The notes beneath the pieces were generated by a model, which saw nothing but the letters and a program-made list of their open reading frames with translations, had not been told where the DNA came from and did no database searches. A stretch of DNA of 6,476 bases from Chloroflexota bacterium (GTDB lineage: Bacteria > Chloroflexota > Anaerolineae > Anaerolineales > Anaerolineaceae), in assembly GCA_021796375.1 (NCBI GenBank), contig JAJYJF010000137.1:1-6476 (forward strand), written 5' to 3'. Within the stretch, counting starts at the first letter, position 1. Every line of letters starts with the position of its first letter. This document shows positions 1-5,333 of the stretch, one piece after another. Both the position numbers and the translations under genes were made by a program.

Positions 1-2
1 TC

Positions 3-677
3 TTGCGCATGGATACCCCCGAAGGGGCGCGCTTTACGCCGCTCGCGCCCGCGGACCTGATCTCCAGGCTCGGCTACCAGTTCCGGGGGGCGCTCGAGGC
101 GGCTTCCAGCGCGCTGGAGGAGGTGGCGGCGCCGGCCTGCGCCGAGTACGCCCTCAACCTGAGCGGCTATCCCACCCTGCTGGAGCACGCCCGCCGCCTG
201 GTCGAGGCTGCCCGGGAGCACCTCCTGCTGCTCACCTGGCCCGCGGAAGCTCAGGCGCTCAGTGGAGCGCTGCGCAAAGCCCGCGAATCCGGCGTGCGCA
301 TCGTGACCGTGTGCCCCAAAGCCTGCTCGCACCGCTGCCCCAACTGCCAGGGGGACCTCTTTCGCCTCCCGCTCCTGCCGCCCGCGGAGAGCCGCTGGCT
401 GATCCTGATCCAGGATGGGGGGGAGATGCTGGCCGGGGAAATCGGCCCGCAAGGAGAATCCCTGGCCGTGCGCACCCGCCAGAAAATGCTGGTGGACCTG
501 GCGTCCGGGTACATCCAGAGCGCCACCATCCTGGCGCGGATCCTGGGCGAGATCGGCGGGCAGCTTGAGGGACTGCTGTCCCCGCAGGCCCTGGCGGAAC
601 TTAAAACTTTTCAAACCCCCGACGGCTGGTTCGACAGCTTCCGCCGGAGAATCCAACTTCGAGGAAACCCAAATTGA
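3..677 (+). CDS. TrmB-family transcriptional regulator, C-terminal part (5' partial)
   Basis: The reading frame is open to the left edge, so the first visible codons (TTG at 3, ATG at 9) are probably internal. The 224 visible residues fit the part of a TrmB-like regulator that follows the winged-helix DNA-binding domain. A helical dimerisation segment lies at about residues 16-45. A phospholipase-D-like effector domain follows: helix then strand around 55-80 (ending LLLLTWP), a helix and GVRIVTV strand at 86-103, and a [13 protein letters not shown] strand-turn at 133-145. Known family members bind sugars or other small ligands and control neighbouring genes. Unusual here is a cysteine cluster, C104-x3-C108-x3-C112-x2-C115, inside the effector domain. 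The stop overlaps the folE start (TTGA), so the two are translationally coupled and this regulator may control the folE operon. The ligand is unknown. The DNA-binding domain is not seen, so the family call rests on the effector half. Confidence 0.72.
   Translation: MRMDTPEGARFTPLAPADLISRLGYQFRGALEAASSALEEVAAPACAEYALNLSGYPTLLEHARRLVEAAREHLLLLTWPAEAQALSGALRKARESGVRIVTVCPKACSHRCPNCQGDLFRLPLLPPAESRWLILIQDGGEMLAGEIGPQGESLAVRTRQKMLVDLASGYIQSATILARILGEIGGQLEGLLSPQALAELKTFQTPDGWFDSFRRRIQLRGNPN
661..665 (+). promoter_or_regulatory. Ribosome binding site of folE
   Basis: GAGGA lies 8 bases before the TTG at 674, inside the last codons of the upstream regulator gene. It supports the unusual TTG start and translational coupling. 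The next in-frame ATG is about 30 codons downstream. Confidence 0.65.
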
Positions 678-1327
678 AAACTGATTCGACTTTTGTCGAC
701 TACAAGACCCCCGATTTGTCCGCGCCCATCCGGGTGGGGCAGTCGGTTTCCACCACGGCGGATATGGAAGCGCTGGTCCGGGAGATGCTGTACACCCTCG
801 GCGAAGACCCGCAGCGGGAGGGCCTGCTGAAAACCCCCGAGCGGGTGGCCCGCATGTACGGCGAGCTGCTGGCCGGTTACCGCACCGACCTGGACACGCT
901 GATCAACGGCGCCCTGTTCGAGAGCGAATACCAGGACATGGTCGTGGTGCGCGATATCCAGTTTTACAGCCTGTGCGAGCACCACCTGCTGCCGTTTTTC
1001 GGCCGCGCTCAGGTGGCCTACATCCCGGACGGGAAGATCATCGGCCTTTCGAAAATCCCGCGCATCGTGGAGATGTACGCTCGCCGGCTGCAGGTGCAGG
1101 AGCGCATGACCCACCAGATCGCCGAGACGCTGCAGGAGGTCCTGGCCCCGCGCGGGGCAGCGGTGCTGGTCGAGGGGACGCATCTGTGCTCCGTGATGCG
1201 CGGGGTGAAGCAGGAGAACGCGCACATGGTCACCAGCGCCATGCTGGGCACCTTCCGGGACAACGAATCCATGCGGGCAGACTTTTTCAACCAGCTCAGG
1301 CTCCCCACGCAACCGCCCGCCGCGTGA
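674..1327 (+). CDS. folE: GTP cyclohydrolase I (type IA, zinc-dependent)
   Basis: This cytosolic enzyme converts GTP to 7,8-dihydroneopterin triphosphate plus formate, the entry to tetrahydrofolate and other pterins. The 217-residue length is normal for the family. The [20 protein letters not shown] motif at 42-61 and the core from 99 to about 205 are classical. By alignment with the E. coli enzyme, the zinc ligands are C101, H104 (in CEHH) and C172 (in [10 protein letters not shown]). The catalytic-region histidines are H103 and H170, and E143 corresponds to the guanine-recognising glutamate. All key residues are present, so it should be active. The start is TTG at 674, supported by the GAGGA ribosome site and the 4-base TTGA overlap with the regulator gene. 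The N-terminal 30 residues are variable, as is usual. It probably shares an mRNA with the regulator and the flavoprotein on either side. Because the zinc site is complete, this is not the zinc-independent FolE2 type. Confidence 0.97.
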   Translation: MKTDSTFVDYKTPDLSAPIRVGQSVSTTADMEALVREMLYTLGEDPQREGLLKTPERVARMYGELLAGYRTDLDTLINGALFESEYQDMVVVRDIQFYSLCEHHLLPFFGRAQVAYIPDGKIIGLSKIPRIVEMYARRLQVQERMTHQIAETLQEVLAPRGAAVLVEGTHLCSVMRGVKQENAHMVTSAMLGTFRDNESMRADFFNQLRLPTQPPAA

Positions 1328-1336
1328 GAGCCATCC

Positions 1337-1344
1337 AGAGGAGG
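1337..1344 (+). promoter_or_regulatory. Strong ribosome binding site of the AIF-like gene
   Basis: AGAGGAGG sits 5 bases before the ATG at 1350 in a 22-base gap after folE. It fixes the start codon, and the short gap argues for co-transcription with folE. Confidence 0.8.
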
Positions 1345-1349
1345 ATTGG

Positions 1350-2543
1350 ATGTCGGACTATCGCTACCTGATCATCGGGGGTGGGATGACCGCCGCCGGC
1401 GCGGTGCGCGGGATCCGCAAGGAGGATCCCGAAGGGAAGATCGCCATTCTCGGCGCCGAGAAGTACAAGCCCTACAAACGCCCGCCGCTCACCAAAAAGC
1501 TCTGGCATGGAAAGCCGGAATCCAGCATCTGGCTGCCCCTGCCGGAAGAGAACCTGGATATCCTGCTGGACTGCGAGGCGGTGTCGATCGACCCGCAGCG
1601 CCGGGCGGTGAAGGATTCCGCCGGCAGCCAGTACCGCTATGAGCGGCTGCTCCTGGCGACCGGCGGCGCGCCGCGCAAGCTGCCGGACTCCAGCCCGGCG
1701 GTGCTGTACTTCCGCGACCTGGATGACTATCACACCCTGCGCGGCTGGGCGGGCAAGAACGCCCATTTTGGCGTGATCGGCGGGGGGTTCATCGGTTCGG
1801 AGGTGGCGGCCATCCTGGCGGAGGCTGGCGAGCGGGTGACGATGGTCTTCCCTGAAAAAACGATCGGCGAACGGATTTATCCCGCCGACCTGGCCGGGTT
1901 CATCACCGATTATTTCCGCCAGAAGGGGGTGGAAATCCGGGATGGCGTGCCGGTCGAATCGGTCCAGGAGCGCGGGGAGAAGCTCGCCATCCGCACCCCG
2001 GGCGGGGAGGAGATCGCCGTCGATCACGTCATCGCCGGGCTTGGCCTTCGCCCGAACATCGACCTGGCCCAGGCGGCCGGGATCCAGATCGCCGGGCGGG
2101 AGGCGGGCGGGGGCATCCAGGTCAACGAGAACCTGCAAACCAGCCAGCCGGATATCTATGCCGCCGGGGACGCGGCCTCCTTCTACCACGCCGGCCTGGA
2201 GCGCTACTCCCGGGTGGAGCACGAGGATAACGCCCTGACCATGGGGTTCACCGCCGGCCAGAACATGGCCGGAAGCCCGGCGGCCTACCGCCACCAGCCT
2301 TACTTCTACTCGGACTTATTCGACCTGGGCTACGAGGCGGTCGGCGACCTGGACGCGCGCCTGGAGACGTTCGAAGATTGGAAAGAGCCGTTCAGGACGG
2401 GGGTGGTTTATTACCTGAGGGACAACCGGGTGCGCGGGGTGCTGCTGTGGAACACCTGGGACCAGGTGGAAGCGGCGCGCCGGCTGATCGCCAGCCGGCA
2501 GGTCTTCGCCAAAGACGAGCTGAAAGGTCGCCTGCCGGAGTAA
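1350..2543 (+). CDS. AIF-like FAD/NAD(P)H oxidoreductase
   Basis: This is a two-dinucleotide-fold flavoprotein of the pyridine nucleotide-disulphide reductase superfamily, 397 residues, with no signal peptide or membrane segment. The FAD-binding fold starts at residues 6-19 (LIIGGGMTAAG). The LLATGGAPR motif is at 101-109, the NAD(P)H-binding fold at 141-153 (GVIGGGFIGSEVA), and the second FAD motif at 269-276 (IYAAGDAA). Several blocks match mitochondrial apoptosis-inducing factor rather than ordinary ferredoxin or nitrite reductases: PYKRPPLTKKLW at 41-52 (AIF has PYMRPPLSKELW), RVEH at 288-291, YFYSDLFDLGYEAVG at 318-332, and the C-terminal VVYYLRDNRVRGVLLWN at 352-368. K49 and E151 align with the AIF active-site Lys/Glu pair. 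The long disordered insertion of animal AIF is absent. It likely oxidises NADH or NADPH; the acceptor cannot be read from the sequence, and no rubredoxin or ferredoxin gene is adjacent. It is probably the last gene of the folE operon. Confidence 0.88.
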   Translation: MSDYRYLIIGGGMTAAGAVRGIRKEDPEGKIAILGAEKYKPYKRPPLTKKLWHGKPESSIWLPLPEENLDILLDCEAVSIDPQRRAVKDSAGSQYRYERLLLATGGAPRKLPDSSPAVLYFRDLDDYHTLRGWAGKNAHFGVIGGGFIGSEVAAILAEAGERVTMVFPEKTIGERIYPADLAGFITDYFRQKGVEIRDGVPVESVQERGEKLAIRTPGGEEIAVDHVIAGLGLRPNIDLAQAAGIQIAGREAGGGIQVNENLQTSQPDIYAAGDAASFYHAGLERYSRVEHEDNALTMGFTAGQNMAGSPAAYRHQPYFYSDLFDLGYEAVGDLDARLETFEDWKEPFRTGVVYYLRDNRVRGVLLWNTWDQVEAARRLIASRQVFAKDELKGRLPE

Positions 2544-2663
2544 AGTGCCGCTGCCTGCGGGGTTGCTGCCTGACCCCCTTCCCGCCGGTTTTCCCCCTGA
2601 ACATCCTGGCTCCAGGGCGTCGAGGGGCTTTATTCCAGGGAAGTAAGATTAAACGAAGATTGA

Positions 2664-2698
2664 ACCTGGCCCATCCGGAAGTGCGGGATGGGCCAGGT
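2664..2698. terminator. Convergent intergenic hairpin, probable terminator
   Basis: A perfect 13-bp stem (ACCTGGCCCATCC with GGATGGGCCAGGT) encloses a 9-base loop, midway between the ends of the AIF-like gene and serC. Read on the minus strand, it is followed by a T-rich stretch (TCAATCTTCGTTTAATCTTA), so it fits serC termination best. On the plus strand it is followed by AAATTGCTGCTTTC, with no T run, so any stop there would be weak or factor-dependent. The rest of the 190-base gap holds only short, weak inverted repeats. Confidence 0.6.
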
Positions 2699-2733
2699 AA
2701 ATTGCTGCTTTCGCTGCGCCGGATGGTTCCGGG

Positions 2734-3834
2734 CTAGCCTTCTTTTTTCTGGAAGTCGGCCATGAACTGGACCAGGGCTTCCACCGACGGCCTGGGGAGC
2801 GCGTTGTAGATCGAGGCGCGCAGGCCGCCCACCGAGCGGTGCCCCTTCAGCCCCACCAGCCCCGCGGCGGTGGCTTCCTTGACGAACTTGTTCTCCAGCT
2901 CCTCGCTCGGCATGCGGAAGGGCACGTTCATGTTCGAGCGCGCCTCGGGCACGGCATGGCCGCGGTAGAACCCGCCGCTGCCGTCGATCGCCCGGTAGAC
3001 CAGGCCGGCTTTCTCCTGGTTGATCCTGGCCATGGCCTCCAGCCCGCCCAGCCCCTTGAGCCACTCCAGCACCAGCCCGACGATGTAGATCGACCAGCAC
3101 GGCGGGGTGTTGTGCAGCGAGCCCGATTCGGCCAGCAGCTTGTAATCCAGCATGACGGGCAGGTTGGCCGGCGTGCGGGCCAGCATGTCGTCGCGGGCGA
3201 TGACCACCACCACCCCGGCCGGACCGGCATTCTTCTGCGCCCCGGCATAGATCAGCGCGTACCTGGAAACGTCCACCGGCCGGCTAAGGAAATCCGAGCT
3301 CATATCGCAGATCAGCGGCACCCCGGCCGGCGGGATGGGCTCGCTCTTCCACTCCACCCCGTGGATGGTCTCGTTGGAGGTGAAGTGCAGGTAAGCCGCG
3401 TTCGGATCCGCCTGGATCTCGGAGGCTGCCGGCAGCCGGTTGAAATTGCTGGCTTCGGTGTTGGCGGCTGCCCGGGCGGCGCCCTGCTTGCCGGCTTCCT
3501 TGAAAGCCGTCTTGCTCCATGTGCCGGTGACGATGTAATCGGCCGAGGCTCCGGCGGGGCGCACGTTCATCGGGAGCATGGCAAACTGCAGGCTGGCGCC
3601 CCCTTGCAGGAACATCACTTTGTAGTTGGCCGGGATGCCCATCAGATCGCGAAGGTCCGCTTCGGCCTTCTGGATGATGGCCTCGAACTCTTTGGAGCGG
3701 TGGCTGATCTCCATCACCGACATGCCGGTGCCGCAGTAATCCAGCAGGTCGGCCTGGGCTTTCTCGAGGACGGGCAGCGGCAGGACCGCCGGGCCGGCAT
3801 TGAAATTGTGGGCTCGTTTCAGGGTAGGGCTCAT
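2734..3834 (-). CDS. serC: Phosphoserine aminotransferase
   Basis: This class V, PLP-dependent aminotransferase interconverts 3-phosphohydroxypyruvate plus glutamate and O-phosphoserine plus 2-oxoglutarate, in serine synthesis. It often also acts on the vitamin B6 intermediate. The 366-residue length is standard. Visible motifs are FNAGPAVLP at 11-19, MEISHRSKEF at 41-50, QGGASLQFAMLPMN at 77-90, GTWSKTAFKEA at 104-114 (W106 stacks on PLP), CDMSSDFLSRP at 176-186, the PLP-lysine block GAQKNAGPAGV at 198-208 with K201, and the C-terminal GLKGHRSVGGLRASIYNA. The ATG at 3834 is chosen because it has AAGGAG 6 bases upstream and the protein then starts as the family does. A longer in-frame opening to 3945 codes for an unconserved proline- and arginine-rich stretch and lies in the leader. 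It has its own promoter and is convergent with the AIF-like gene. No serA is visible in the window. Confidence 0.96.
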   Translation of the reverse strand: MSPTLKRAHNFNAGPAVLPLPVLEKAQADLLDYCGTGMSVMEISHRSKEFEAIIQKAEADLRDLMGIPANYKVMFLQGGASLQFAMLPMNVRPAGASADYIVTGTWSKTAFKEAGKQGAARAAANTEASNFNRLPAASEIQADPNAAYLHFTSNETIHGVEWKSEPIPPAGVPLICDMSSDFLSRPVDVSRYALIYAGAQKNAGPAGVVVVIARDDMLARTPANLPVMLDYKLLAESGSLHNTPPCWSIYIVGLVLEWLKGLGGLEAMARINQEKAGLVYRAIDGSGGFYRGHAVPEARSNMNVPFRMPSEELENKFVKEATAAGLVGLKGHRSVGGLRASIYNALPRPSVEALVQFMADFQKKEG

Positions 3835-3840
3835 ACAGAT

Positions 3841-3846
3841 CTCCTT
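3841..3846 (-). promoter_or_regulatory. Ribosome binding site of serC
   Basis: AAGGAG on the minus strand ends 6 bases before the ATG at 3834. It decides the serC start against the longer open frame that runs upstream. Confidence 0.8.
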
Positions 3847-3888
3847 ATCATAGGATTGGGTAGCCAGAGATTGAACAGTTGCTGCTGC

Positions 3889-3919
3889 CCGCGGTTCCAG
3901 CCGTCCCACCGGGACGCGG
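3889..3919 (-). promoter_or_regulatory. GC-rich hairpin in the serC leader
   Basis: In the serC leader RNA, CCGCG (3919-3915) can pair with CGCGG (3893-3889), with an inner stem TCCC/GGGA (3914-3911 with 3907-3904) closed by a GGT loop. The 3' side carries a 10-base bulge. An alternative is a 6-bp CGTCCC/GGGACG hairpin. The structure lies about 45 bases upstream of the ribosome site and is not followed by a U run. It is seen by eye only; its role, if any, is unknown. Confidence 0.35.
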
Positions 3920-4035
3920 CGAGGTTTTGGCGGGACAGGGATCAATTCATCACAAACCGGGTGGTTGGAGCAAATTTCCCTCTCGTGAACGACTGCGGCC
4001 AGGGATCATGAGGCCAGACGACCAGGATCACGCAT

Positions 4036-4064
4036 AGTATAAAGGATCAGGGAGCGTTTTACAA
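4036..4064 (-). promoter_or_regulatory. Probable sigma-70-type promoter of serC
   Basis: On the minus strand, TTGTAA (4064-4059) is followed by a 17-base spacer and TATACT (4041-4036), matching the consensus at 4/6 and 5/6. Transcription would begin near 4029, leaving about 195 nt of leader before the serC ATG. The promoter lies in an AT-richer pocket of otherwise GC-rich DNA between the kinase stop and serC. Confidence 0.65.
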
Positions 4065-4066
4065 GG

Positions 4067-4079
4067 GTTGTCTGACAAC
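4067..4079. promoter_or_regulatory. Operator-like palindrome upstream of serC
   Basis: GTTGTCTGACAAC is a perfect 6-1-6 inverted repeat, ending two bases before the serC -35 box at 4064. As RNA it would make only a 4-bp stem and has no following U run, so a protein-binding site is more likely than a terminator. The TTGTC-N-GACAA form resembles operators of FadR-type GntR regulators; that link is an inference. No GntR gene is in the window. Confidence 0.45.
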
Positions 4080-4100
4080 ATGGCCGGTCTCTTTTCGCCT

Positions 4101-5297
4101 TCAATCGTCCAGGTGAGCGAGCACCTCGTCTAAAATGACCTGTTCCTCGTCGGTCGGCACCACCCAGACCTGCGTCCGGGAGGCGGGCTGGCTCACCCGC
4201 GAAGGCCGGTCGGCGGGCGCGGCGCGGTTGGCGGCCCGGTCCAGCAGGATGCCCAGGGATTCCACGCCGCCGCACACCCGTTCGCGCAGCTTCCACGATC
4301 TGACCCCGATGTCGTCCGTGAAGACGATCGCATCGGCGCCGTCCAGCAGCCAGGTGTAGGCGCCCAGGTAGAGCTCCAGGCGGTGCGCGTACACCGCGAA
4401 GGCGGCCTGGCAGTCGGGGTCTCCGGCTTCGCCTGCCTCGATGATCTCGGCCAGGTTGGACGAAAAGCCGGAAAGCCCAAGCAGCCCGGACTGGTTGTTG
4501 AGGATGCCGCTGATCTGGTCGGCGGAGGTTCCCCTGCGGACCAGCTCGAGGACGATTTCCGGATCCAGGTCGCCGCAGCGGGTGGACATCACCAGCCCGG
4601 GCAGGGGGGAGTATCCCATCGAGGTATCCAGCGAGCGCCCGTCCTTGACCGCCGCGACGCTCGCGCCGCCGGTCCCCAGGTGGCAGAGGATCAGCTTGAG
4701 CCCGGCGAGCGGCCGGCCGAGCAGGGCGGCCGCCTGGCTCGAGACGTACTGGTACGACAGGCCGTGAAACCCGTACTTGCGGAAGCCAAACTCCTCCGCC
4801 AGCACGCGCGGGAGGGCGTAGCGGCTGGATTCCACCGGCATGCCGGCGTGGAAAGCGGTGTCGAACACGGCAAACTGAGCCGCGCCCGGCAGCGCTTCCA
4901 GGCAGGCGTCGATGACGCTGTACGAATTCGGGTTGTGGATGGGGGCCAGCGGCAGGCAGGCCTGCAGGCGCTCGAGGGAAGCCGCGTCGATGCGGGTCGT
5001 CCGGGTGAAGAGCTCGCCGCCGTGGACGAAGCGGTGGCCGACGGCGTCGACCGCCACGCCGTGCTCGTCCAGCAGGCCCAGGATCGCCCGGGCCGCCAGC
5101 CGGTGGGTGGAGAGGTCGGCCGCGAAAGATCCGGCGCTTCCGCCGATCTGCCAGTCGACGCGCGGCTCGGCCTGGGTCTGGGTGGCGACGTTGCGGGCTT
5201 TTCCGGAGGCGATCGCCTCCGGCTGGCCGGCGGATCGGGTCCGGTAGACTTTAAATCCCTGCGAGCTGCTGCCGCAGTTGAAGGTGAGGATATTCAT
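4101..5297 (-). CDS. ackA: Acetate/propionate-family kinase (divergent acetate kinase)
   Basis: This ASKHA-fold kinase, 398 residues and family-typical in length, would interconvert acetate plus ATP and acetyl phosphate plus ADP in the cytosol. Numbering from the ATG at 5297, typical blocks are present: NCGSSS at 7-12, HRFVHGGE at 88-95 (R89), LAPIHNPNSY at 118-126 (H121), FAVFDTAFHAGMP at 142-153 (D146), KYGFHGLSYQYVS at 174-186 (H178), STRCGDLDPEIV at 238-249 (R240), and the Mg-binding PTDEE at 381-385. Two nucleotide loops are altered. The usual HLGNGAS is HLGTGGAS at 206-213, and the usual TGGIGENS is TDDIGVRS at 327-334. A Tyr also replaces the second His of GFHGTSH. Substrate and phosphoryl donor may therefore differ from classical AckA. 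The ATG is chosen because the family starts at this point. A TTG at 5333 with GGAG 5 bases upstream, overlapping the previous stop as TTGA, would add 12 residues. Confidence 0.85.
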   Translation of the reverse strand: MNILTFNCGSSSQGFKVYRTRSAGQPEAIASGKARNVATQTQAEPRVDWQIGGSAGSFAADLSTHRLAARAILGLLDEHGVAVDAVGHRFVHGGELFTRTTRIDAASLERLQACLPLAPIHNPNSYSVIDACLEALPGAAQFAVFDTAFHAGMPVESSRYALPRVLAEEFGFRKYGFHGLSYQYVSSQAAALLGRPLAGLKLILCHLGTGGASVAAVKDGRSLDTSMGYSPLPGLVMSTRCGDLDPEIVLELVRRGTSADQISGILNNQSGLLGLSGFSSNLAEIIEAGEAGDPDCQAAFAVYAHRLELYLGAYTWLLDGADAIVFTDDIGVRSWKLRERVCGGVESLGILLDRAANRAAPADRPSRVSQPASRTQVWVVPTDEEQVILDEVLAHLDD

Positions 5298-5304
5298 GGC
5301 CGAT

Positions 5305-5333
5305 AAAATAGCACCCGTCCCCGGTTCCGTCAA
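5305..5333 (-). promoter_or_regulatory. Promoter-like sequence at the kinase start
   Basis: On the minus strand, TTGACG (5333-5328, 5/6 consensus) is followed by exactly 17 bases and TATTTT (5310-5305, 4/6). Only seven bases (ATCGGCC) separate the -10 box from the kinase ATG at 5297, so transcription would start at or within a base or so of the start codon. That would give a leaderless mRNA. The -35 box overlaps the stop codon of the GNAT gene. The ATG has no Shine-Dalgarno sequence, which fits this reading. Confidence 0.5.

Noticed and set aside
611..1312. Minus-strand open frame opposite folE (233 codons)
   Set aside because: folE is certain on the plus strand. This frame has a biased His/Gln/Val composition and no motifs.
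1296..2294. Long minus-strand open frame opposite the AIF-like gene (332 codons)
   Set aside because: Shadow of a clear flavoprotein gene. No recognisable domain and no good ribosome site noticed.
2565..2626. Small inverted repeats after the AIF-like gene as a plus-strand terminator
   Set aside because: Stems of 4-5 bp such as CCTG-GCTC-CAGG, with no T run. Too weak to call.
3890..3902. T-box riboswitch call in the serC leader from GGCTGGAACCGCG
   Set aside because: Only the core echo is present. I could not find a downstream partner for an antiterminator, a terminator with a U run, or a specifier stem. TGGA would also fit a tRNA ending in UCCA (such as Gly or Cys), not the usual serine tRNA end.
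3835..3945. Longer serC start at 3945
   Set aside because: The ATG at 3834 has a strong ribosome site and gives the family-typical N-terminus.
2839..4011. Long open frame on the plus strand opposite serC (390 codons)
   Set aside because: Antisense shadow of serC in GC-rich DNA. The translation is rich in His, Arg, Gly and Gln, with no family motifs.
4067..4079. Palindrome after the kinase gene as a terminator
   Set aside because: Once a loop is allowed, the stem is only 4 bp and no T run follows. An operator is more plausible.
4383..5306. Plus-strand open frame opposite the kinase (307 codons)
   Set aside because: Shadow of the kinase gene, low-complexity Arg/Gly/Ala/Val translation.
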